Assembly (NCBI GenBank): GCA_039029915.1
Contig: JBCCFD010000481.1
Coordinates: 1 to 5,921 of the forward strand
Source: QQUD01 sp039029915
Lineage (GTDB): Bacteria > Chloroflexota > Anaerolineae > Promineifilales > Promineifilaceae
Reading direction: 5' to 3'
Length of the DNA: 5,921 nucleotides
Part shown: positions 1 through 5,921 of the stretch, piece after piece
Layout of the letters: every line of letters begins with the position of its first letter
Numbering within the stretch: the first letter of the stretch is position 1
Position numbers and translations under genes: made by a program
The notes under the pieces: generated by a model
What the model was told of the DNA's origin: nothing
Databases searched by the model: none
The model's input: the letters and a program-made list of their open reading frames with translations, nothing else

Positions 1-5
1 CACAC

Positions 6-14
6 AAAAGGAAA
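6..14 (+). promoter_or_regulatory. Ribosome binding site of rhaEW, short spacing
   Basis: AAAAGGAAA lies directly before the ATG at 17. The AAGGA core ends only four bases from the start, shorter than the usual 7-9. No alternative in-frame ATG with a better site is seen nearby, and the N-terminal residues look like normal family sequence, so the start is kept. Only 16 bases upstream are visible, so no promoter or operator can be judged. Confidence 0.6.
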
Positions 15-16
15 CA

Positions 17-2203
17 ATGTCAGAAAAAAACTTCAACCATGTAACCTACAGTTGGGACAACAACATTGCCAACGAGCTAGACCCCGTTGAACGGCTGCGC
101 TACCGTTCAAATATCTTGGGCGATGATCAGCGTATAACAAACACAGGCGGCGGCAACACCTCGTCCAAAGTGATCATGAAAGACCCATTAACCGGCGAAA
201 ACGTCGATGTGCTCTGGGTGAAAGGCTCTGGCGGTGATTTGCGAACGGCTAAGCGAGCCAATTTTGCCTCTCTCTATATGGAAAAATTTCTGGCGTTGCT
301 ATCCATTTATGAGGCAGCCGAAATAAAAGGGGTCAAAACTGAAATAGAAGACAACATGGTCAGCATGTATCCCCACACGACCTATAATCTTAATGCACGC
401 GCGAGTTCCATTGACACGCCCCTGCATGGCTTTATCCCTTATCGACATGTTGATCACATGCATCCTATTTCGTCCATTGCCATTGCAGCGGCCAAGGACC
501 AAGAAACCTTAACCAAGGAGGTATACGGCGAAGAGATTGGTTGGGTGCCTTGGCAAAGACCTGGCTTTGACCTTGGTTTGGTAATGGGCAAGGTCGCTAG
601 AGAGAATCCACACCTAAAAGGATTGATCATGGGCCAGCATGGGCTGATCAACTGGGCTGATGATGACAAGGCCTGTTATGAGTTAACATTGGACCTCATT
701 GAAAAAGCAGCCGTTTACATCGAAGAGCGGGATAAAGGAGAACAAACTTTTGGTGGTGCAAAGGTCCAATCATTGCCACAAGAAGAACAAGAGACGTTGC
801 TCATCAAACTTTTGCCAACGTTGCGCGGTATGGTGTCTCAGCAAAAACGATTTATTGGCACTGTTCATGTGACTGACAGCGTTTTGGAATTTGTGAATAG
901 TCATGATGCGCCACGGTTAGCTGAGATTGGCACCAGCTGCCCCGATCATTTTTTACGCACCAAAATCAAACCGCTCTACGTCGATTGGAATCCTCAATTA
1001 GAATCTTTTGAGACATTGCTCCAAAAATTAGAAAGCGGACTCGCTCAATATCGGGAAGATTATGCTGCTTACTATGACGCATGTAAGCATTCTAACTCCC
1101 CCGCAATGCGCGATCCGAATCCGACGGTTATTTTGATTCCGGGTGTGGGTTTAATAGCTTGGGGTAAAAATAAAAGCGAAAGTCGCGTCACGGCCGAATT
1201 TTATTCGCTCGCTATTCAGGTAATGCGGGCCGCTGAAGCGATTAGTGAATATCAAGGGTTACCCCGCCAAGAAGCGTTTGACATTGAGTATTGGCTCCTC
1301 GAAGAAGCAAAACTACAGCGCATGCCGCCGGAAAAAGAGCTGGCGCGAAACATTGTGGTAGTGGTCGGGGCCGGTAGCGGCATTGGCAAGGCAACAGCCC
1401 ATCGTGTGGCCCAAGAAGGTGCTCATGTTGTTTGTGTTGATTTGAATGAAGGTGCAGCGCAGGAAACGGCCGTTGAGCTAACAAACAAGTACGGTGTGGG
1501 CATTGGTGTTGCTGGTACAGGAATATCATCCTGCGGGCCAGCCATTGGTTTAGGCTGTGATATTACGGACAGAGAATCTATTCAAACCATGCTGAATCAA
1601 GTTGTTTTAGCTTATGGAGGCATTGATAATGTCATTGTAACGGCAGGCATCTTTGTGCCGCCCAGTAAAGCCGGAACCGTGACTGACAGCCAGTGGGATT
1701 TAACCTTTGCAGTCAATGTGAAGGGCGGCTATCTTATTGCAGACGAGGCACGGAAAATTTGGGAAACACAAAAATTATCAGGGACGCTAGTTTTGACAAC
1801 AAGCGTCAACGCTGCTGTCGCTAAAAAAGGCTCCGTTGCCTACGACACAAGCAAAGCGGCCGCCAATCATCTCGTGCGCGAACTTGCCATCGAATTATCA
1901 CCATTGGTACGCGTCAATGGATTAGCACCAGCCACCGTTGTCGAAGGAAGCAGCATGTTCCCACGCGATCGCGTCATGAGCTCATTAACAAAATACGAAA
2001 TCGCCTTCAATGAATCTGAAGAAACCAACGAATTGAGAGACAAGCTGGCCCAATTTTACGCCCAGCGTACATTAACAAAATCACCAATCACGCTCGCAGA
2101 CCAAGCAGAAGCTGCTTATCTGTTGACCAGCAACAAGCTGAGTAAAACAGCAGGGCAAATCCTATCCGTTGACGGTGGTTTACACGAGGCGTTTTTACGA
2201 TAA
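17..2203 (+). CDS. rhaEW: Bifunctional L-rhamnulose-1-phosphate aldolase / L-lactaldehyde dehydrogenase (RhaEW)
   Basis: Complete 728-residue cytoplasmic fusion enzyme of L-rhamnose catabolism. The N-terminal half (about 1-430) is a class II aldolase/adducin domain that splits L-rhamnulose-1-phosphate into dihydroxyacetone phosphate and L-lactaldehyde. It shows the GGGNTSSK phosphate-binding segment (44-51), a histidine cluster HVDHMH (144-149) and GQHG (206-209), which probably supply the metal ligands. The C-terminal half (about 445-728) is a short-chain dehydrogenase: Rossmann motif GAGSGIG (451-457), TAG (542-544), Ser596 and the catalytic pair Tyr609/Lys613 in YDTSK. In this family it acts on lactaldehyde, reported to give L-lactate with NAD. 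Length is slightly above the roughly 690 residues usual in Bacillus. A glycine-rich stretch at 493-513 precedes the usual D-x-T (515-517). No frameshift or missing catalytic residue is seen. It is probably the last gene of a rhamnose operon whose other genes lie left of the window. The function call is firm; the oxidation direction is from family knowledge. Confidence 0.95.
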   Translation: MSEKNFNHVTYSWDNNIANELDPVERLRYRSNILGDDQRITNTGGGNTSSKVIMKDPLTGENVDVLWVKGSGGDLRTAKRANFASLYMEKFLALLSIYEAAEIKGVKTEIEDNMVSMYPHTTYNLNARASSIDTPLHGFIPYRHVDHMHPISSIAIAAAKDQETLTKEVYGEEIGWVPWQRPGFDLGLVMGKVARENPHLKGLIMGQHGLINWADDDKACYELTLDLIEKAAVYIEERDKGEQTFGGAKVQSLPQEEQETLLIKLLPTLRGMVSQQKRFIGTVHVTDSVLEFVNSHDAPRLAEIGTSCPDHFLRTKIKPLYVDWNPQLESFETLLQKLESGLAQYREDYAAYYDACKHSNSPAMRDPNPTVILIPGVGLIAWGKNKSESRVTAEFYSLAIQVMRAAEAISEYQGLPRQEAFDIEYWLLEEAKLQRMPPEKELARNIVVVVGAGSGIGKATAHRVAQEGAHVVCVDLNEGAAQETAVELTNKYGVGIGVAGTGISSCGPAIGLGCDITDRESIQTMLNQVVLAYGGIDNVIVTAGIFVPPSKAGTVTDSQWDLTFAVNVKGGYLIADEARKIWETQKLSGTLVLTTSVNAAVAKKGSVAYDTSKAAANHLVRELAIELSPLVRVNGLAPATVVEGSSMFPRDRVMSSLTKYEIAFNESEETNELRDKLAQFYAQRTLTKSPITLADQAEAAYLLTSNKLSKTAGQILSVDGGLHEAFLR

Positions 2204-2220
2204 AGGCTGCACAAGAAATC

Positions 2221-2258
2221 TAAAAATGGGTTGATTTTTTCAAATCAACCCATTTTTA
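2221..2258. terminator. Bidirectional rho-independent terminator between convergent genes
   Basis: A perfect 17-bp inverted repeat (2221-2237 and 2242-2258) with a four-base loop TTTC, starting 18 bases after the rhaEW stop. The core GGGTTGATTT/AAATCAACCC is flanked by A5 on the left and T5 on the right, so each strand ends its hairpin in a U run. It should stop rhaEW transcripts on the + strand and also readthrough from the leftward LAP-type genes that end at 2335. Confidence 0.9.
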
Positions 2259-2303
2259 AATGAACGGAAATAGGCTAAATTACGATACGACAAAACAAAA
2301 GTT

Positions 2304-2332
2304 GCTAAGGCACATCGCTCTAAAAACTTAGC
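2304..2332 (-). terminator. Possible weak terminator after the M50 protease gene
   Basis: On the - strand, just past the stop at 2335, GCTAAG (2332-2327) can pair with CTTAGC (2309-2304) across a 17-base loop, followed by the T-rich AACTTTTGTTTTG. The stem is only six pairs and the loop is long, so it is at best a minor terminator. The stronger palindrome at 2221-2258 would catch readthrough. The rest of the 131-base intergenic gap shows nothing else recognisable. Confidence 0.3.
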
Positions 2333-2334
2333 GC

Positions 2335-2832
2335 TTATTCTTCAAATAAAGTCATCAATAATTGATGACCATCAGAATTCGGTAGAAATAAATCTCGCAA
2401 AACTAAAATGGTTGCTGGAATAATAATGATATAGGCCGTCTGATTCTCCAAAGATAAAAGTGTAATACCCCAAATTAAAAATAAAAAATCGACAACAAGT
2501 CCACCAGCAATCACAATGCGCTGCTTCCACATAGCCAGTTGGAACAAGCCAGGGACAGGGGTCAGCGCGGAAGGGACAAAGTTAAGATAAAAAACGGTTG
2601 GTTCAGACCGGCCTCTAAAAATTCGGAATAAAAATACGTGGGCCCATTCATGTAAAAAGACGGCCACATATCCAACAAAGATCATCAACAAAATATTAGT
2701 TGGTAAAAACAAATTCGTTTCAACCAGCATGTACCTATAGAAACCATAACCCAGAATATAGGTGATTAAGAGCAAAATAGGCGCACTTAGCGGAGAGGAT
2801 ATCCTATTCAGCGACAGCCGGAATGTAACCAT
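2335..2832 (-). CDS. Small membrane zinc metalloprotease, M50 (site-2 protease) type
   Basis: Complete 165-residue, strongly hydrophobic protein with about four membrane segments (roughly 16-36, 46-68, 107-128 and 132-150). The second carries the zinc-protease motif HEWAH (61-65), with Glu62 as the expected catalytic base. NSDGHQL (152-158) near the C-terminus matches the second site-2 protease motif, whose Asp (here Asp154) is the third metal ligand. Such intramembrane proteases cut peptides within or near the membrane. This one is minimal: no PDZ or other extra domain. It is the last gene of the leftward YcaO/SagB/ABC set, 12 bases after the permease, so leader-peptide removal, or immunity by degrading or sensing the product, is likely. 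A comparable pairing of an M50 protease with an ABC exporter is known in the Bacillus subtilis yyd peptide operon (YydH with YydIJ). Its substrate is not shown by the sequence. The start ATG at 2832 is well supported by its ribosome binding site. Confidence 0.85.
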   Translation of the reverse strand: MVTFRLSLNRISSPLSAPILLLITYILGYGFYRYMLVETNLFLPTNILLMIFVGYVAVFLHEWAHVFLFRIFRGRSEPTVFYLNFVPSALTPVPGLFQLAMWKQRIVIAGGLVVDFLFLIWGITLLSLENQTAYIIIIPATILVLRDLFLPNSDGHQLLMTLFEE

Positions 2833-2840
2833 AACTCACC

Positions 2841-2846
2841 CCTCCT
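2841..2846 (-). promoter_or_regulatory. Ribosome binding site of the M50 protease gene, overlapping the permease stop
   Basis: On the - strand TAGGAGGGGTGAGTTATG places a strong AGGAGG eight bases before the ATG at 2832. The permease stop codon TAG (2847-2845) shares its last two bases with this site. Ribosomes finishing the permease would sit on the next initiation signal, which suggests coupled translation. Confidence 0.8.
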
Positions 2847-3594
2847 ATGAATATTCTAAATATTCATCATTTTGATAACCATATATTGCAATAGCGGCGA
2901 AAATAACCGTATAAATTGCTAAAATGCCCAAATTATTCAAAATAACCGATAGTGAGCCTGACATCGCTCCCCGCACTGAATTAGCATAGTAAGTCATTGG
3001 CGATAAATTAGCAATCCACTGCAAATATTCAGGGGCACCCCCTAAATCATAAAACAAGCCCGACAAGAAGCTCATTGGTAAGTAAACCAAGTTTGCAGTC
3101 GCCGAAGCTGCTCGAGGATTAACGGAATATCCCAAGGCAAATCCCATCGCCGTAAAAGGAAGAGCCCCAATAAAAATCGTCAAAATGAACAATAGAGGGT
3201 TAAATGGAAACCGAATACCAAAGCCAACAATCGCAACTAAAACAACCAATAAAACAGAAATAGCTGAGAGAATAACGCCCGTCATGATTTTGGCCGCTAA
3301 ATAAATTATCGGGCGAATTGGGGTTGTCCGCAAATGTCGAAATAAGCCGCCTTCACGTTCGTTTGAAACGCCAATTCCATATTCAAAAAACAGAACACCA
3401 ACGACACCCAAAACAATAACACCCGCCATCAAAAAATGCCCATATCCCCCATTTTCAGAACTCAAATTGTTGAAATTTAGAAATGCGATGAAAATGAACA
3501 ATATGACTGGAAAAACAATTGCAGAAATTGCAAAGGCAGGGATTCGCAATAATTGAATCAATTCAGATTTTACTTGCCATACAAATGTCTTCAT
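2845..3594 (-). CDS. ABC-2 type transporter permease of the peptide cluster
   Basis: Integral membrane subunit of an ABC exporter, 249 residues from the ATG at 3594, with about six membrane segments (near 20-40, 53-71, 103-125, 133-155, 165-182 and 221-240). It shows hallmarks of the DrrB/YhhJ-like ABC-2 family: NEREGGLFRHLRTTP (78-92) after the second segment and the conserved stretch from ATANLVYLPMSFLSG (165-179) to the loop LSPMTYY (197-203). It should dimerise and work with the ATPase encoded just upstream, exporting the modified peptide or conferring self-resistance. Only one permease is present, unlike streptolysin S clusters, which have two (SagH and SagI), so a homodimer is expected. 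A longer reading starts at a GTG (3606), but that codon lies inside the ribosome binding site, so the ATG is preferred. The gene begins one base after the ATPase stop and ends 12 bases before the protease gene. Confidence 0.9.
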   Translation of the reverse strand: MKTFVWQVKSELIQLLRIPAFAISAIVFPVILFIFIAFLNFNNLSSENGGYGHFLMAGVIVLGVVGVLFFEYGIGVSNEREGGLFRHLRTTPIRPIIYLAAKIMTGVILSAISVLLVVLVAIVGFGIRFPFNPLLFILTIFIGALPFTAMGFALGYSVNPRAASATANLVYLPMSFLSGLFYDLGGAPEYLQWIANLSPMTYYANSVRGAMSGSLSVILNNLGILAIYTVIFAAIAIYGYQNDEYLEYS

Positions 3595-3595
3595 A

Positions 3596-4504
3596 CTAAC
3601 TTTCACCTCCCGCGCTGATTACATCAAGAAACACATTTTCCAATGAGGGCTTTGTAATCTCAAGATTGGCAAGCTCAATTCCATTACCCCACAAGAGATG
3701 CAAGATTGCTTCCGGATTTGAAACTGAAATTTCGTAATCAACATCCTGCCTAATAATTTCAGCTGACTCTCCCGAGGCATAGATGAGTTCCTCAATACCA
3801 ATGGAGCTTGAACTAAATGTCAGTTTAGATTTTGCCGTCTCGACAGATTTTAGCTCCTTTGGTTTTCCTTCCTTAACAATTTTGCCATCGACCATGATTG
3901 AGACATGATTGGTTACCTGCTCAATCTCTTCAAAAATATGCGTTGTAAACAATAAAGTTCCGCCATCGTTTTGAAAGGCCTTAATCCAGTTCCAAAATAT
4001 TTGACGAGATTCGACATCCATCCCAACCGTTGGTTCATCTAAAATAAGCAATTCTGGGTTTCCAATCAAAGCGACAGCTAAGGCAACTCGACGCCTCTGC
4101 CCTTCGGATAATTTATAGATTAATTCACCAGTTAAGCCATCTAAACCACAAATTTTTCGTACCTTAGAACTCGCAGCCGGTTGATCATAATATGAGCTAT
4201 AAAGATTAATGACTTCATGAACTTTTAAAAATGGTGGAATTGACGGTTTCTGAAGCATGACGCCAATACGGTTTCGAATTGCCCGCTTTTTAGGATCTGA
4301 GCCAAGCAACTTGACAGTTCCCACATCAGTTTTGCGAAGGCCAAGCATTAAGGAAATCGTTGTTGTTTTTCCTGCGCCATTTGTCCCTAGCAAGGTGTGA
4401 ACTTCCCCTTTAGGAATATTGATAGTCACATCCTTAATGATGGGTTTTCCGCTTAATTTTTTTGATACATTTGCACATTCTACAGCCAGATTTAATGGCA
4501 TCAT
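3596..4504 (-). CDS. ABC transporter ATP-binding protein of the peptide cluster
   Basis: Cytoplasmic nucleotide-binding subunit, 302 residues, powering the adjacent ABC-2 permease. All catalytic motifs are present: Walker A GTNGAGKTT (40-48), Q-loop Gln85, signature LSEGQ (132-136, a common variant of LSGGQ), Walker B LLILDEP (152-158), D-loop GMD (161-163) and switch His189 in TTH. The C-terminal region (about 220-302) ends with KPSLENVFLDV (285-295), typical of DrrA-like and bacteriocin/antibiotic exporters. Together with its position after a SagB-type dehydrogenase, this points to export of, or resistance to, the modified peptide (SagG-like role). A longer frame begins at an ATG at 4534 inside the sagB-like gene. 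The start at 4504 is preferred because it follows the previous stop by one base, has a G-rich ribosome binding site, and leaves out ten residues unlike the family. A second ATG follows directly at 4501 and could also be used. Confidence 0.92.
   Translation of the reverse strand: MMPLNLAVECANVSKKLSGKPIIKDVTINIPKGEVHTLLGTNGAGKTTTISLMLGLRKTDVGTVKLLGSDPKKRAIRNRIGVMLQKPSIPPFLKVHEVINLYSSYYDQPAASSKVRKICGLDGLTGELIYKLSEGQRRRVALAVALIGNPELLILDEPTVGMDVESRQIFWNWIKAFQNDGGTLLFTTHIFEEIEQVTNHVSIMVDGKIVKEGKPKELKSVETAKSKLTFSSSSIGIEELIYASGESAEIIRQDVDYEISVSNPEAILHLLWGNGIELANLEITKPSLENVFLDVISAGGES
3603..3611 (-). promoter_or_regulatory. Ribosome binding site that fixes the permease start
   Basis: On the - strand GGGAGGTGA, a near-perfect anti-16S match, ends eight bases before the ATG at 3594. 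The in-frame GTG at 3606 overlaps this site and has no comparable site of its own, so the permease is called from the ATG. The site lies inside the last codons of the ATPase gene. Confidence 0.85.
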
Positions 4505-4505
4505 T

Positions 4506-5321
4506 TTAAGACTTCCCCCCAATAGCCATCGCACACACTACGCTTTCAGTTATCCCATCAATTCCTAAACGAGCCTCTAACTCAAGATCAAGATACCCAC
4601 CCATTGAGCAAAGTTCTATCCCTAGGGCTGTAGAAACCAGATAAAAATTTTGACTAACATGACCCGCTTCTAAAAGGCCAAATCGGTAACCTCTTTCACC
4701 ATATTTTTCTTTAGTACGCGTAAAGACCGACGTTAAGACTACAACTGCAGAAATCTTTTCCAATTCTGACTCAGGGAAGAGAATGTAATCTTTCAAATCG
4801 AGTAGTGCTTCATCTTTTCTATACAGATGCTCTAGAGCATGTTCAACAGCGTTGTAGTGGTAAACGCCTCGATTGAGGCCATCTATATCTACATTCAAGA
4901 GGTATGCCTCGGTCGGATAAAGGGCACCCGCGGATGGATACATTCGGGTTGTTTTATTATCATTCTCCCCCCGCTCTCTTTGACCCAAACAGTAAAAAAG
5001 CAGTGTGTCTAGCGAGGTTCGACAAATTGGCTGACCAGAAAAATTTGTGCTTGATTTTCGCTGAAGCAACACATCTTCAAGCAAAACGTGATTCAATTCT
5101 GGCTTATTCAATGGAATTCGCTTAACATTTTTGTAACTCTTATAAGCAAACTGCATAAATCCCAGAGCATCCGCATTATTTGTCACAGCTTCAATTTTTG
5201 AGCTAAATTCATAAAGATATCGTCCCCTTAATTTAGAGTTTTCATGATAGGTCGTCGATGGATTGTTATCAACAATCTCATCTGAAAAAATAAAGTTTGT
5301 CCAAATCGGTTTCGCTGACAT
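4506..5321 (-). CDS. SagB-type FMN-dependent azoline dehydrogenase (nitroreductase family)
   Basis: Complete 271-residue cytoplasmic flavoenzyme. In azol(in)e peptide pathways, SagB-type enzymes use FMN to oxidise thiazolines/oxazolines made by the YcaO cyclase to aromatic thiazoles/oxazoles. Residues 1-80 form the SagB-specific front end (TYHENSK at 24-30, FAYKSYKNVKRIPL at 58-71). The nitroreductase domain follows: RKSSTNF (88-94, FMN phosphate region), MYPSAGALYPTEAY (127-140, a SagB hallmark), LLEAGHVSQN (216-225) and the C-terminal CAMAIGG (263-269). Lys206-Tyr207 matches the Lys-Tyr pair reported as essential in azoline dehydrogenases, so activity is expected. The gene starts 15 bases after the YcaO-type gene. 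The ATG at 5321 is preceded by AGGAAG (5338-5333) with 11-base spacing, and that site overlaps the upstream stop TAG. SagB/ThcOx proteins also occur outside RiPP clusters, but the YcaO neighbour makes azole formation the best reading. Confidence 0.92.
   Translation of the reverse strand: MSAKPIWTNFIFSDEIVDNNPSTTYHENSKLRGRYLYEFSSKIEAVTNNADALGFMQFAYKSYKNVKRIPLNKPELNHVLLEDVLLQRKSSTNFSGQPICRTSLDTLLFYCLGQRERGENDNKTTRMYPSAGALYPTEAYLLNVDIDGLNRGVYHYNAVEHALEHLYRKDEALLDLKDYILFPESELEKISAVVVLTSVFTRTKEKYGERGYRFGLLEAGHVSQNFYLVSTALGIELCSMGGYLDLELEARLGIDGITESVVCAMAIGGKS
4512..4520 (-). promoter_or_regulatory. G-rich ribosome binding site that decides the ATPase start
   Basis: On the - strand GGGGGGAAG ends seven bases before the ATG at 4504 and ten before the tandem ATG at 4501. 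It is not a classic AGGAGG but is the only purine-rich site near either start. It lies within the last codons of the SagB-type gene, with the junction reading TAA-A-ATG-ATG, consistent with termination-reinitiation. Confidence 0.6.
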
Positions 5322-5336
5322 AGTAAATTTTTCTTC

Positions 5337-5921
5337 CTATGGAAATGGATGAGGGTACGGATTAAGTTCCTTAATTTCAACGTTTTCAATATCTGGAGCG
5401 CGCCCGGCCACGAGGTCAGGAAAAGCATAGAGTCTTTTTTGACCCAATGAGCGATGCCTAAAATTTGAATTCAATGAGATTAAGCCCGGCATAAAAATAC
5501 GGACTGCATGCAACCCCACCTGTTTGACATCTGGTGCGGTTATATCTATTGCAATCACATCTAAACCAGCTCTGTCTATCTTATCTAAAACGGGACCAAT
5601 CAATTTTTCGGGAGCGCCAGTGTTATATTTTGGAAAGTCTGTTGCGTAGCTCTCTTCTAAATTTTCTCTTAAAAAGGCAAGCTGGCTGTGGAACTGTTCA
5701 TCCTCATACATCAAAGTATGGAATTTATAATCTGTCACTAGCGAAAAATCAGATGCAAAGTCTGGCTCGCCTTCTTCAATTCGCAGCAAACTCAACCATT
5801 TAAAGGTTTGATATGCTTCAATGAGTGCTTTTTGAGCTGCAATTTCAATGTTTGGGTGGCACGCACTGCTACAGGCAAGGCGAATGTCCCGATTTATTTT
5901 CGATTCCAAAATAGCAATAAC
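5337..5921 (-). CDS. YcaO-type azoline cyclodehydratase, C-terminal part (cut by window edge)
   Basis: The last 194 codons of a YcaO (SagD-like) protein; the frame stays open to the right edge and its true start lies beyond it. YcaO enzymes use ATP to activate peptide backbone amides so that Cys, Ser or Thr side chains cyclise to azolines. The visible part contains the helix AAQKALIEAYQ (residues 28-38 of the fragment), which resembles the family's AL-x-EA-x-Q segment near the ATP site, and the late-domain pattern VRIFMPGL followed by RSLGQKRL. It ends in NPYPHPFP, a proline-rich PxPxP tail that marks azoline-forming YcaO proteins and is needed for their activity. The N-terminal ATP-binding motifs (SxxxExxER) are outside the window. 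A TTG at 5909 in this frame is internal, not a start. It leads into the SagB-type gene with a 15-base gap, so the two are almost certainly co-transcribed. It is unknown whether it is a stand-alone D protein or a fused C-D protein. Confidence 0.9.
   Translation of the reverse strand, partial: VIAILESKINRDIRLACSSACHPNIEIAAQKALIEAYQTFKWLSLLRIEEGEPDFASDFSLVTDYKFHTLMYEDEQFHSQLAFLRENLEESYATDFPKYNTGAPEKLIGPVLDKIDRAGLDVIAIDITAPDVKQVGLHAVRIFMPGLISLNSNFRHRSLGQKRLYAFPDLVAGRAPDIENVEIKELNPYPHPFP

Noticed and set aside
299..669. Two - strand frames opposite rhaEW
   Set aside because: Both lie opposite conserved aldolase sequence and have no family-like features.
1242..1529. A - strand, Cys/His-rich frame of 95 codons opposite rhaEW
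   Set aside because: The composition comes from the complement of the Rossmann region; no ribosome binding site or conserved motif was seen.
2204..2334. The intergenic gap as a home for a small precursor peptide or RNA
   Set aside because: Only 131 bases, mostly taken up by the terminator palindrome and a weak second hairpin; no start codon with a ribosome binding site leads to a plausible peptide.
4904..5125. A + strand frame of 73 codons
   Set aside because: It lies antisense inside the well-supported SagB-type gene and its product resembles no family; considered as a precursor peptide candidate, but it has no good ribosome binding site and no leader/core pattern.
5228..5428. A - strand frame of 66 codons bridging the YcaO/SagB junction, considered as a precursor peptide
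   Set aside because: It is out of frame across the end of YcaO and the start of SagB, both of which are strongly supported, and it lacks a Cys/Ser/Thr-rich core.
5534..5803. A + strand frame of 89 codons
   Set aside because: Antisense within the YcaO coding region; a shadow frame with no recognisable domain.

Overview
The window suggests a low-to-moderate-GC Bacillota (Bacillaceae or a relative). The reasons are strong AGGAGG-type ribosome binding sites, tightly packed co-directional genes, a fused RhaE-RhaW rhamnose enzyme and a SagB/YcaO peptide-modification set. The genus cannot be fixed from the sequence alone.

Left part (17-2203, + strand): one complete gene for the bifunctional L-rhamnulose-1-phosphate aldolase / lactaldehyde dehydrogenase, RhaEW. 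This is ordinary sugar catabolism and probably the distal end of a rhamnose operon that lies to the left of the window. Its stop is followed by a perfect 17-bp inverted repeat (2221-2258), which can act as a terminator in both directions and separates it from a convergent gene set.

Right part (5921 down to 2335, - strand): five tightly packed genes read, in transcription order, as follows. (1) The C-terminal part of a YcaO-type azoline cyclodehydratase ending in the diagnostic proline-rich tail; it runs off the right edge. (2) A SagB-type FMN azoline dehydrogenase. (3) An ABC transporter ATPase. (4) An ABC-2 permease. (5) A small membrane zinc protease of the M50 (site-2 protease) type. Gaps are 15, 1, 1 and 12 bases, so this looks like one transcript with translational coupling.

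Together the five genes look like the distal half of a biosynthetic cluster for a linear azol(in)e-containing peptide (LAP/TOMM; streptolysin S, plantazolicin and related RiPPs). YcaO would cyclise Cys/Ser/Thr of a precursor peptide to azolines, and SagB would oxidise them to azoles. The ABC pair would export the product or confer self-resistance. The membrane protease could cleave the leader or act in immunity. The precursor peptide gene and the E1-like/ocin-ThiF partner of YcaO are not in this window and should lie just beyond its right edge. The LAP genes look more A+T-rich by eye than the rhamnose gene, which fits an accessory island inserted beside a metabolic operon.
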